From Bacillus sp. ISL-45 (GTDB lineage: Bacteria; Bacillota; Bacilli; Bacillales; Cytobacillaceae), in contig NZ_JAGGQQ010000012.1 of the NCBI RefSeq assembly GCF_018613195.1, positions 1 to 64,000 on the forward strand: a stretch of DNA of 64,000 nucleotides, written 5' to 3'. The first letter of the stretch is position 1. Every line of letters begins with the position of its first letter. Of this stretch, positions 1 through 7,120 are shown piece by piece. The notes below the pieces were generated by a model. The model worked only from the letters and a program-made list of their open reading frames with translations. It was not told where the DNA came from and did not search any database. A program made the translations under genes and the position numbers.

Positions 1-104
1 AACCAAAATAGATTACTCGTTTCTCTTGAATTCTTCTTACACATTATCTAGTTTTGAGGGAATAAAAGCTTTTCATTAAGTGAAAAACTTTCTTAAATTT
101 TCTC

Positions 105-132
105 TTGCAAAATGCATAAAAGACAGTATAAT
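105..132 (+). promoter_or_regulatory. promoter-like sequence in the 23S-5S spacer
   Basis: TTGCAA at 105-110 and TATAAT at 127-132 are separated by 16 nt, about 20 bp upstream of the 5S gene. The -10 lies in an imperfect dyad (about 121-143) whose arms begin AGACA and end TGTCT, which could equally be a 5S processing stem. The first bases of the window (AACC) look like the last bases of 23S rRNA, so positions 5-153 are the 23S-5S spacer. Whether it is a working promoter cannot be told from sequence. Confidence 0.45.
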
Positions 133-153
133 AGATATTGTCTTTAAAAAAAT

Positions 154-269
<116 letters not shown>

Positions 270-337
270 CAGGATGCATTTTCATCCAATCTTCAAAGAT
301 GTGGATCGCGTATCCAAGTCGGAGAAATAATCATTAT

Positions 338-412
338 TCCGCAGTAGCTCAGTGGTAGAGCACTCGGCTGTTAACCGAGCGGTCGTAGGTTCGAATCCTA
401 CCTGCGGAGCCA
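338..412 (+). tRNA. tRNA-Asn (GTT)
   Basis: Acceptor arms TCCGCAG (338-344) and CTGCGGA (402-408) pair. The anticodon loop is CTGTTAA with anticodon GTT, the T-loop is GTTCGAATC, and CCA is encoded. First tRNA after 5S, as in the B. subtilis trnD cluster. Confidence 0.97.
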
Positions 413-416
413 ATTT

Positions 417-508
417 GGAGAGCTGTCCGAGAGGTCGAAGGAGCACGATTGGAAATCGTGTAGACGGTCAACGCTGTCTCAAGGGTTCGAATCCCTTGCT
501 CTCCGCCA
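417..508 (+). tRNA. tRNA-Ser (GGA)
   Basis: Class II tRNA with a long variable arm. Acceptor GGAGAGC pairs with GCTCTCC, the anticodon loop carries GGA, and CCA is encoded at 506-508. It starts 5 nt after tRNA-Asn. Confidence 0.96.
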
Positions 509-524
509 TAGAAACTTTATATCT

Positions 525-599
525 GGCCCCTTGGTCAAGCGGTTAAGACACCGCCCTTTCACGGCGGTAACACGGGTTCGAATCCCGTAGGGGTCACCA
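525..599 (+). tRNA. tRNA-Glu (TTC)
   Basis: Anticodon loop CTTTCAC with TTC lies between CCGCC and GGCGG arms. Acceptor GGCCCCT pairs with AGGGGTC, and CCA is encoded. Confidence 0.96.
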
Positions 600-657
600 G
601 AATTTTTTCGCCTAAGCGAAAAAATTATCCTTTGAAAAGTATCAGCGAACATATTAC

Positions 658-733
658 GGAGGATTAGCTCAGCTGGGAGAGCATCTGCCTTACAAGCAGA
701 GGGTCGGCGGTTCGATCCCGTCATCCTCCACCA
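658..733 (+). tRNA. tRNA-Val (TAC)
   Basis: Acceptor GGAGGAT pairs with ATCCTCC. The anticodon loop TTACAAG gives TAC, and CCA is encoded at 731-733. Confidence 0.96.
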
Positions 734-764
734 TGATTTTTTACGAAGTAAAAATAATCTTCAA

Positions 765-788
765 TTATTACCGTCGCGGGGTGGAGCA
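765..788 (+). repeat. duplicated 5' fragment of the initiator tRNA gene
   Basis: These 24 nt are identical to 906-929, which covers the last 10 nt of leader and first 14 nt of tRNA-fMet. After position 788 the sequence diverges and cannot fold as a tRNA. The 117 nt between the two copies (789-905) have no recognisable gene. The arrangement looks like a small insertion in, or partial duplication of, the 5' end of the tRNA gene, leaving one intact copy downstream. Confidence 0.85.
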
Positions 789-915
789 ACAAGCGTTACT
801 TCACTGTATGAACTGCGAGTTGTACCGATCGAGCAGCAGCTTGAATAGGCTTCCTGAGATCGGGACAGTCATTGCTCTCAAGGAGCATGAACAAAATGAT
901 ATTCTTTATTACCGT

Positions 916-989
<74 letters not shown>

Positions 990-992
990 TCT

Positions 993-1068
993 GGTCCCGT
1001 GGTGTAGCGGTTAACATGCCTGCCTGTCACGCAGGAGATCGCCGGTTCGATCCCGGTCGGGACCGCCA
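993..1068 (+). tRNA. tRNA-Asp (GTC)
   Basis: Acceptor GGTCCCG pairs with CGGGACC. The anticodon loop contains GTC, and CCA is encoded at 1066-1068. It begins only 3 nt after tRNA-fMet. Confidence 0.96.
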
Positions 1069-1096
1069 TTTTTATTAAAAGTGGCAAAGTTATAGT

Positions 1097-1172
1097 GGCT
1101 CAGTAGCTCAGTCGGTAGAGCAAAGGACTGAAAATCCTTGTGTCGGCGGTTCGATTCCGTCCTGAGCCACCA
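1097..1172 (+). tRNA. tRNA-Phe (GAA)
   Basis: Acceptor GGCTCAG pairs with CTGAGCC. The anticodon loop TGAAAAT gives GAA, and CCA is encoded. Confidence 0.96.
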
Positions 1173-1243
1173 TATATACAATACCTGGCTATTCAGGGAA
1201 TTTGATAAAATGGGTTTTTTAACATCAAAAAAGATGTTATAGT

Positions 1244-1328
1244 GGAGGGGTAGCGAAGTGGCTAAACGCGGCGGACTGTAAATCCGCTCCCTCAGGGTTC
1301 GGCGGTTCGAATCCGTCCCCCTCCACCA
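1244..1328 (+). tRNA. tRNA-Tyr (GTA)
   Basis: Class II tRNA with a long variable arm. The anticodon loop contains GTA, acceptor GGAGGGG pairs with CCCCTCC, and CCA is encoded. Confidence 0.96.
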
Positions 1329-1336
1329 CTTAATAT

Positions 1337-1410
1337 AGGGGTATAGTTTAAAGGTAGAACGAAGGTCTCCAAAACCTTTGGTGTGGGTTCGATTCCTACT
1401 ACCCCTGCCA
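1337..1410 (+). tRNA. tRNA-Trp (CCA)
   Basis: Anticodon loop TCTCCAAAA carries CCA. Acceptor AGGGGTA pairs with TACCCCT, and CCA is encoded at 1408-1410. Confidence 0.95.
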
Positions 1411-1420
1411 ATTTTATAAT

Positions 1421-1497
1421 GGCGATTGTGGCGAAGTGGTTAACGCACCTGATTGTGGTTCAGGCATTCGTGGGTTCGATTCCCATCAGTCGCCCCA
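1421..1497 (+). tRNA. tRNA-His (GTG)
   Basis: G at -1 (1421) faces C73 (1494), the tRNA-His identity pair. Acceptor GCGATTG pairs with CAGTCGC, anticodon GTG is in the loop, and CCA is encoded. Confidence 0.95.
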
Positions 1498-1537
1498 TTA
1501 TAATTCACAAATGTAATAATAAGAGCATACAATATAT

Positions 1538-1612
1538 TGGGCTATAGCCAAGCGGTAAGGCATCGCACTTTGACTGCGACATGCGTTGGTTCGAATCCAG
1601 CTAGCCCAGCCA
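1538..1612 (+). tRNA. tRNA-Gln (TTG)
   Basis: Anticodon loop CTTTGAC gives TTG. Acceptor TGGGCTA pairs with TAGCCCA, and CCA is encoded. Confidence 0.95.
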
Positions 1613-1618
1613 TTTTTT

Positions 1619-1693
1619 GCGGAAGTAGTTCAGTGGTAGAATACAACCTTGCCAAGGTTGGGGTCGCGGGTTCGAATCCCGTCTTCCGCTCCA
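1619..1693 (+). tRNA. tRNA-Gly (GCC)
   Basis: Acceptor GCGGAAG pairs with CTTCCGC. The anticodon loop TTGCCAA gives GCC, and CCA is encoded. Confidence 0.95.
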
Positions 1694-1702
1694 AAAATAT
1701 AT

Positions 1703-1777
1703 GGCGGCATAGCCAAGTGGTAAGGCAAAGGTCTGCAAAACCTTTATTCACCGGTTCAAATCCGGTTGCCGCCTCCA
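1703..1777 (+). tRNA. tRNA-Cys (GCA)
   Basis: Acceptor GGCGGCA pairs with TGCCGCC. The anticodon loop contains GCA, and CCA is encoded. Confidence 0.95.
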
Positions 1778-1819
1778 CTAACTCATTAGTGGCAGCAAGA
1801 AAGCAAGACATTTTAATAT

Positions 1820-1904
1820 GCCGGTGTGGCGGAATTGGCAGACGCGCACGACTCAAAATCGTGTTCCTTCTGGAGTGTCGGTTCGACCCCGACCACCGGT
1901 ACCA
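1820..1904 (+). tRNA. tRNA-Leu (CAA)
   Basis: Class II tRNA. The anticodon loop CTCAAAA gives CAA, acceptor GCCGGTG pairs with CACCGGT with one G:T pair, and CCA is encoded. Confidence 0.95.
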
Positions 1905-1956
1905 CTTTTATTATAAACAGGATTTCCTGTTTTCTTTATTTCATAAAGATATGTAT

Positions 1957-2030
1957 GCGGGTGTAGTTTAGTGGTAAAACCTCAGCCTTCCAAGCTGATG
2001 ATGAGGGTTCGATTCCCTTCACCCGCTCCA
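1957..2030 (+). tRNA. tRNA-Gly (TCC)
   Basis: Acceptor GCGGGTG pairs with CACCCGC. The anticodon loop CTTCCAA gives TCC, and CCA is encoded. Last tRNA of the array. Confidence 0.95.
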
Positions 2031-2045
2031 TACATACGTGACTAA

Positions 2046-2086
2046 CGCAGTATGTCGTTTCCAGAAAACGATATACTGCGTTTTTT
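2046..2086 (+). terminator. terminator of the rrn-tRNA operon
   Basis: A long near-perfect hairpin, CGCAGTAT...ATACTGCG (2046-2080), is followed by six T. It closes the 5S-tRNA transcript. Confidence 0.92.
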
Positions 2087-2143
2087 CTTTTCTTTGTCTT
2101 TGTTAAAAACTGAAAGTTGGTTTCACAGTGTTTGAAAAATAAA

Positions 2144-2323
2144 CGGAAAATATCCGCTTAAATTGGAAATGACCCTTATTTTCTTAAAAATAAGAGGAAC
2201 TTTTCCGTTTATTTCATCCAAATCGTTGTATTTTGTCTTATTTATAGCAGTTAACCGGAATACCTCCGCTTATTCCGCTTCATAAGCTTTCGCCATATAC
2301 AATAGCCGGAATTTCTCCGCTTA
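2144..2323. repeat. degenerate array of CGGAA/TCCG units (about 51-55 bp spacing)
   Basis: The 330-nt gap between the tRNA array and the next gene holds related blocks of the form (C)CGGAAnnnnTCCGCTTA near 2144, 2254 and 2305, and a diverged one near 2200. They are spaced roughly 51-55 bp and each has a small inverted repeat. A separate hairpin CTTATTTT...AAAATAAG lies at about 2175-2194. No gene is seen here. Confidence 0.6.
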
Positions 2324-2417
2324 AGAATGCTCATACCTACTTGAAAATTACAAGAAATGATAGCAAAGCCTTTTCTTTTCATTTCTTTAAATCTTCCGCG
2401 AGAAGAAAAAGGATGCC

Positions 2418-3086
2418 TTAGCATCCCGAAATTTTATATGTGCCAGCTCCGCCATGGATTTGGGTAAACATGTTCATAAGTGACTCGGTCATTTTTTGCT
2501 TCCCTTCAGGTGAAGATGATGGCCTTAGATAAACAATCTGCAGTGCATTAGTAGTTTTTTCTGTTACGGCAGTCCTTTCTGAATCGACAAATGGGCTGCC
2601 GAATGGTCCTTGTTCATCAGCAGAGATAATTAGGTTTGCCAGGTTATTGGCTCTGCCATTTAAACCAGTGTACTCTTCGTTTTCTTCTCCAATTTTAATG
2701 GTTACATCCCCCACTAGCTTATCACTGTCATAAACGCCAATTGGGATTTGATATTCAAGCGAGAAGAAATTATTTAAATCTATCGCACTATGTATGGGTT
2801 GAAGGTAATTCTGCTTTGCGATCCGGCGGTAGAGAGCTTCTGCTGAGTGTCTGTACCGGTTTGGGTCCTTCCCTGTAGTTTTGAATATTGACCGCCACTC
2901 TTTTATGCCTTCAAGATCCGTTACGTTTTTTTCCAGAAGGTCGAAGTAAATTGACTCCTGGAAAAGCTGCAATCTGCCTTTTAACATTTGCGGAGACTCG
3001 CCTACCTGTATTTCTTTATACTCGATAATCCCGACTGAGAATCCGGGAATAAGATCACATAATGCACTGGAAACTTGAATTTCCAT
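2418..3086 (-). CDS. B3/4 (PheRS beta-like tRNA-binding) domain protein
   Basis: A 222-residue soluble protein that I recognise as a stand-alone B3/B4-domain protein, related to the editing module of phenylalanyl-tRNA synthetase beta. The typical central segment (RHSAEALYRRI, then IGVYDSDKLVGDVTIKIG) is visible. The ATG at 3086 is chosen because GGAGGTGG lies 7 nt upstream; a longer frame would add 13 residues without a ribosome site. Single gene, convergent with nothing and divergent from queG. The family's role is uncertain (possible trans-editing or aminoacyl-ligand binding), so function is inferred only at domain level. Confidence 0.8.
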   Translation of the reverse strand: MEIQVSSALCDLIPGFSVGIIEYKEIQVGESPQMLKGRLQLFQESIYFDLLEKNVTDLEGIKEWRSIFKTTGKDPNRYRHSAEALYRRIAKQNYLQPIHSAIDLNNFFSLEYQIPIGVYDSDKLVGDVTIKIGEENEEYTGLNGRANNLANLIISADEQGPFGSPFVDSERTAVTEKTTNALQIVYLRPSSSPEGKQKMTESLMNMFTQIHGGAGTYKISGC

Positions 3087-3191
3087 TGATTCCACCTCCA
3101 AATTGGCTTTAAAATAGTTTATCATAAAAGTAATTTGCTTTTAAATTTAGGAATTCAATATAGATAACAAAATTGAAAGGAGGAAACATCA

Positions 3192-4349
3192 ATGGATACA
3201 GCTAGCCTGAAAAAAGATATTATTGAATACAGCAAAACGATTGGCATCGATAAAATTGGTTTTGCAGCTCCTTCAGCTTTTGAAGAGATGAAGGTCAGGT
3301 TATACAGGCAGCAGGAATTACAATATCAATCCGGGTTCGAGGAAAAGGATATTGAGAAGAGAACTGAGCCTTCCCTGATTTTTGACCGTCCTAAGACAAT
3401 CATCTCGATTGCACTAGCTTATCCTTCAAAGATGAAGACGAAAGTTGTCAGCAAGAAGGGAGAGCGGCGTGGAGTCTTCTGCCGTGCATCCTGGGGGACG
3501 GATTACCACGTGGTCCTAAGGGACAGGCTGAAAAAACTGGAGGAATACATTGTATCGAGGGTACCTGATGCGAGGTTTAAGTCGATGGTCGATACGGGCG
3601 AACTTGTGGACAGGGCTGTTGCCGAACGGGCGGGGATAGGCTGGAGTGGAAAGAACTGTTCCATCATCACACCAGAGTTTGGATCATATGTTTATTTGGG
3701 TGAGATGATCACAAATCTTCCATTTGAACCCGATACGCCGATGGAGGATCGTTGTGGCAGCTGCAATAAATGTGTGGAAATCTGTCCGACAGGAGCTCTC
3801 GTGCAGGGCGGCCAGTTAGATGCGCAAAAATGCATTGCCTTCGTGACTCAGACTAAGGGCTTTTTGGCAGACGAGTTCCGTGAAAAGCTTGGTAACCGCT
3901 TATATGGCTGTGATACTTGCCAGACAGTTTGTCCCGAGAATAAAGGGAAGGATTTTCACTTTCATCAAGAAATGGAACCTGATCCTGAGATTGCGAAGCC
4001 GCTCCTGAAACCTCTACTGACCATGAGCAACCGTGATTTTAAAGAAAAGTTCGGGCATGTATCCGGTTCGTGGAGGGGCAAGAAGCCTATTCAGCGCAAT
4101 GCGATCATTGCTCTTGCGCATTATAAGGATGATACTGCAATACCAGAGCTGATTATGGTGTTGAAGGATGACCCTAGGCCTGTGCTCAGGGGAACAGCAG
4201 CATGGGCCCTTGGCAAAATCGGCGGCCGTGATGCTTTGGACGCATTGAAACATGCTTCTGTTGTAGAGAAGGATGAGGAAGTATTAAATGAGATCAGCAA
4301 GGGAATGGAATTTTTCAAGGGCAACTCAGAGTCGAATATAACTTTGTGA
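3192..4349 (+). CDS. queG: epoxyqueuosine reductase QueG
   Basis: Catalyses the last step of queuosine biosynthesis, reducing epoxyqueuosine to queuosine in tRNA with cobalamin and two 4Fe-4S clusters. At 385 residues it is the usual length. The ferredoxin motif CGSCNKCVEICPTGAL (about residues 188-203) and a second CDTCQTVCP (about 240-248) are visible, and the last 80 residues resemble HEAT-like repeats (TAAWALGKIGG). AAAGGAGG precedes the ATG by 8 nt. It is the homologue of B. subtilis YhbA and stands first in the conserved queG-yhbB-trmL block. Confidence 0.95.
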   Translation: MDTASLKKDIIEYSKTIGIDKIGFAAPSAFEEMKVRLYRQQELQYQSGFEEKDIEKRTEPSLIFDRPKTIISIALAYPSKMKTKVVSKKGERRGVFCRASWGTDYHVVLRDRLKKLEEYIVSRVPDARFKSMVDTGELVDRAVAERAGIGWSGKNCSIITPEFGSYVYLGEMITNLPFEPDTPMEDRCGSCNKCVEICPTGALVQGGQLDAQKCIAFVTQTKGFLADEFREKLGNRLYGCDTCQTVCPENKGKDFHFHQEMEPDPEIAKPLLKPLLTMSNRDFKEKFGHVSGSWRGKKPIQRNAIIALAHYKDDTAIPELIMVLKDDPRPVLRGTAAWALGKIGGRDALDALKHASVVEKDEEVLNEISKGMEFFKGNSESNITL

Positions 4350-4438
4350 GAAGGATGGATTTTTAGAAAATCCATCTTTTTTTATGCGTGAAATCCTGGA
4401 ACACTTCATAAATATGAATGGTGAAGGGAGAGATGAAC

Positions 4439-5332
4439 ATGCGTGAGCAACTGCAGGAACTGTTGGAACAGCGTGTCCTTCAATGTGTTTCCATGCCGAG
4501 AAATCAATTGCACGAGTGCCCCAGTATAGAGCAGAAAAAGCAGAGTTTTGCCAGCAGATCTGCTGAAATTGTAAAAGCAAAGGCAAATGGCAGGGTTGAA
4601 GAGAAATTTGAAAATAAGGAGAATGCCTCGATTTTATATGAGGTTCATTTTCAGTATTTGATTAAGCAGCGGGGTCTATTTTACATGGAGGAGGAAGTGG
4701 AGAAGAGGCAGGCGGAATTTTACAAGGGTGTTCTGGTAAAGGATGAAAAGCTAAATGAGATCAGGGAGTCTAACGGCAGCGATGAAGCGTTGCCTGCTTT
4801 TGCGCAGCAGGAGGGAGACCAGGAGAGGAAGGGCTTCAGATACGACAGGCTGAAGGCCGTCCAGTATGCAGAAAGATGGTGGAATGACTACAACCCTGCA
4901 TATAAGAAGTTCGAGGTTGATTGTACCAACTATATCTCACAATGCCTGCATCAGGGCGGAGGACCGATGCGCGGGTATCCAAACCGCAGCAATGGCTGGT
5001 GGATGCAGAATGATAATTGGAGCTTCAGCTGGTCGGTAGCCAATGCGATGCGCTGGTACATCCCAGGGTCCAAGCTGGGCTTAAGGGGGAGAGAAGTAAA
5101 CAGTGCTGAAAAACTAAAGCTTGGTGATGTCATCTGCTATGATTTTGAGGGAGATGGACGTTTCGACCATACTACAATTGTTACGGGACACGATGCGGAT
5201 GGCATGCCGCTAGTCAATGCTCATACGTATAACAGCAGGATGCGATATTGGGCTTATGAGGATTCGACCGCTTATACCCCGAATATTAAATACAAGTTTT
5301 TTACGATTACGGATGATTACGACGATATTTGA
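4439..5332 (+). CDS. yhbB: YhbB-like amidase-domain protein
   Basis: A 297-residue protein with a C-terminal Amidase_6-type domain of the papain-like/NlpC fold, as judged by the pattern YNPAYKKFEVDCTNYISQC, whose Cys would be catalytic, and a downstream FDHTTIVTGH His motif. The N-terminal half is charged and probably helical. No signal peptide is seen. AAGGGAG is 8 nt before the ATG at 4439; an ATG two codons upstream is too close to it. Position between queG and trmL matches B. subtilis yhbB. A cell-wall peptide or amide substrate is plausible but unproven. Confidence 0.8.
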   Translation: MREQLQELLEQRVLQCVSMPRNQLHECPSIEQKKQSFASRSAEIVKAKANGRVEEKFENKENASILYEVHFQYLIKQRGLFYMEEEVEKRQAEFYKGVLVKDEKLNEIRESNGSDEALPAFAQQEGDQERKGFRYDRLKAVQYAERWWNDYNPAYKKFEVDCTNYISQCLHQGGGPMRGYPNRSNGWWMQNDNWSFSWSVANAMRWYIPGSKLGLRGREVNSAEKLKLGDVICYDFEGDGRFDHTTIVTGHDADGMPLVNAHTYNSRMRYWAYEDSTAYTPNIKYKFFTITDDYDDI

Positions 5333-5422
5333 TGGCTTAATGACAATAGTACGGCGCCATTTCTTTTGCTGAGAAGGAGTGAAGTGGTATAATAGCTTTA
5401 GTTTTTAACAGAGGTGAAAGTC

Positions 5423-5902
5423 ATGGCATTGCATGTAGTATTATACCAGCCGCTCATACCAGCAAACACTGGCAATATTGCTCGCACATGTGCTGGTACC
5501 GATACCGAGCTTCACTTAATCAGGCCGTTGGGATTTTCAACGGATGACAAGATGTTGAAGAGGGCGGGTTTGGATTACTGGGAGCATGTGAAGATTCACT
5601 ATTATGATTCGCTTGAGGATTTTTATCAACAGAACGAGGGCGGAGAATTCTTTTATGTGACCAAATTTGGCAAAAAGGCGCATTCCGATTTTGATTATAG
5701 TGCAGCCGAAAAGGATTTCTTTTTTATTTTTGGCAGAGAGACGACAGGACTTCCTAAAGATGTGATCGAAAACAATATGGAGACATGCCTGAGGCTGCCT
5801 ATGAATGAAAATATCCGTTCATTAAATCTGTCTAACACAGCCGCTATTTTGATTTATGAAGCGCTTAGGCAGCAGGATTATCGAGACTTGCGTAAATACT
5901 AG
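5423..5902 (+). CDS. trmL: tRNA (cytidine/uridine-34 2'-O)-methyltransferase TrmL
   Basis: A SPOUT-superfamily methyltransferase that methylates the wobble ribose of tRNA-Leu isoacceptors using S-adenosylmethionine. The 159 residues match the short single-domain family (formerly CspR). N-terminal VLYQPLIPANTGNIARTC, central FGRETTGLP and C-terminal LRLPMNENIRSLNLSNTAAI are the knotted AdoMet-site motifs. The ATG at 5423 follows AGAGGTG by 7 nt; an in-frame GTG upstream overlaps that site. An eight-pair terminator starts on the last base of its stop codon. Confidence 0.95.
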   Translation: MALHVVLYQPLIPANTGNIARTCAGTDTELHLIRPLGFSTDDKMLKRAGLDYWEHVKIHYYDSLEDFYQQNEGGEFFYVTKFGKKAHSDFDYSAAEKDFFFIFGRETTGLPKDVIENNMETCLRLPMNENIRSLNLSNTAAILIYEALRQQDYRDLRKY

Positions 5903-5926
5903 GAGGCCTGACCAGGTCTCCTTTTT
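5902..5926 (+). terminator. trmL terminator
   Basis: GGAGGCCT and AGGTCTCC pair around GACC, then TTTTT. The stem begins on the last base of the trmL stop codon. Confidence 0.85.
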
Positions 5927-6033
5927 GGCATGCCTAAGTGCCAGCTGGGATTTTGAAGACGACTGGTACTTTGCAGTGAATTAAAATGTTACTTATCCAG
6001 GCTATATATATTCCAGAAGGAGTTGTTATTTAA

Positions 6034-6783
6034 ATGAACCAGGTAATCGAGACTCTCTTACAGCATCGTTCGATCAGGCGTTTTACGGATACACCGCTGG
6101 ATCGAGAACAAATTGAAGCAATCGTGAAAAGTGCTCAGGCAGCATCAACTTCGAGCTTTATACAGGCGTATTCAATAATCGGTATAACAGATCAGGATAA
6201 AAAGACCAAGCTTGCAGAGTTGGCTGGTAATCAGGCTTATGTGGCGAATAGTGGCCATTTTTTTGTATTTTGTGCAGATCTTCATCGACATAAGGTCATA
6301 TCAGAGATGGAAGAGTCAGATCTTGATGATTCGATTGAGAGTACAGAGAAATTCATGGTTGCCTTGATCGATGCGGCTCTGGCAGCCCAGAATGCCGCCA
6401 TTGCGGCCGAATCCATGGGACTGGGGATTTGCTATATAGGAGGAATACGGAACGATCTCGAGGCAGTAAAGGAGGTTCTGAAGACACCAGAACATGTTAT
6501 CCCGCTGTTTGGCATGGCAGTAGGATATCCTGACCAGGACACGGACGTAAAGCCGCGTCTGCCTCTCGAGCATGTGTATATGGAAAATGAGTACCAACAG
6601 GACAGGGGTGTGTTTGAAAAGCAGCTCCGCGACTATAATACCACTACTTCAGAATACTACCGGGAAAGAACCGGAGGAAAACGTGAGGACACCTGGACGG
6701 AACAGATGGCAAAAATGCTTGGGCGAAAATCAAGGATGTACATGAAGGAGTTTGTGGAAAAACAGAATTTGAATAAAAAATAA
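6034..6783 (+). CDS. nfsA: NADPH-dependent nitroreductase/flavin reductase (NfsA/NfrA type)
   Basis: An FMN-dependent oxidoreductase of the group-A nitroreductases that reduces nitro compounds, quinones or FMN with NAD(P)H in the cytosol. The N-terminal HRSIRRFTDTPL motif contacts FMN phosphate. SMGLGICYIGGIRND and GYPDQD are typical of this subgroup, as is the C-terminal segment YYRERT...W. Length 249 residues is normal. GAAGGAG precedes the ATG. It is alone between terminators, an insertion relative to the B. subtilis order. Confidence 0.92.
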   Translation: MNQVIETLLQHRSIRRFTDTPLDREQIEAIVKSAQAASTSSFIQAYSIIGITDQDKKTKLAELAGNQAYVANSGHFFVFCADLHRHKVISEMEESDLDDSIESTEKFMVALIDAALAAQNAAIAAESMGLGICYIGGIRNDLEAVKEVLKTPEHVIPLFGMAVGYPDQDTDVKPRLPLEHVYMENEYQQDRGVFEKQLRDYNTTTSEYYRERTGGKREDTWTEQMAKMLGRKSRMYMKEFVEKQNLNKK

Positions 6784-6795
6784 TCATAGAAAAGT

Positions 6796-6823
6796 AAAAA
6801 AGCTGCCAATCGGCAGCTTTTTA
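6796..6823. terminator. bidirectional terminator between nfsA and the 31-codon ORF
   Basis: AGCTGCC and GGCAGCT form a stem with A-run before and T-run after, so it can act in both directions. It serves the plus-strand nitroreductase and the minus-strand small ORF. Confidence 0.85.
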
Positions 6824-6916
6824 TTTTTTGTTGACTCCCGGCTTATCATCGTAACCGCCTGTGAAAATAGCAGCTAGAAATGCAATACTTACGCCTATAA
6901 TTAGGATTAGTTTCAT
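6821..6916 (-). CDS. small single-pass membrane protein (31 aa)
   Basis: An open frame of 31 codons reading MKLILIIGVSIAFLAAIF and then a short polar tail (TGGYDDKPGVNKK). It has one hydrophobic helix at residues 2-18 and a good GGGAGG ribosome site 8-9 nt before the ATG. It shares the bidirectional terminator with nfsA. I do not recognise a family. The ribosome site, terminator and hydrophobic-then-polar design support a real gene, but there is no comparative evidence. Confidence 0.6.
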   Translation of the reverse strand: MKLILIIGVSIAFLAAIFTGGYDDKPGVNKK

Positions 6917-7071
6917 GTATGTAAGCCTCCCTTTTTATCGTTTTGTTCATATAGAAATCATTATATCCTATTATGCTGCAACTGTGAAGGATGGGCTTAT
7001 TTTTTCCTTTAGGAGGTAAAAAAGGACAATCCTCCTTGCAGAACGTTTACGCATGTTCAAATTGTTTGCTG

Positions 7072-7079
7072 CATAGAAT
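7072..7079 (+). promoter_or_regulatory. possible SigE-type -10 upstream of prkA
   Basis: CATAGAAT resembles the mother-cell SigE -10 (CATACA-T) and lies about 40 nt before the prkA start. PrkA is SigE-dependent in B. subtilis. The -35 is not clear. Confidence 0.35.
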
Positions 7080-7120
7080 TTATTAATCGTCTCTTGATAA
7101 CGCTAGATGGGGAGGTCCAT

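Noticed and set aside
1537-1971. Open frames through the tRNA array
   Set aside because: They run through several tRNA genes and only reflect repeated tRNA sequence; no ribosome sites.
5935-5985. Single AGTGCCAGC...GACTGGTACT dyad after trmL as a member of the 52-bp arrays
   Set aside because: Only one unit is present, so neither period nor repetition can be shown.
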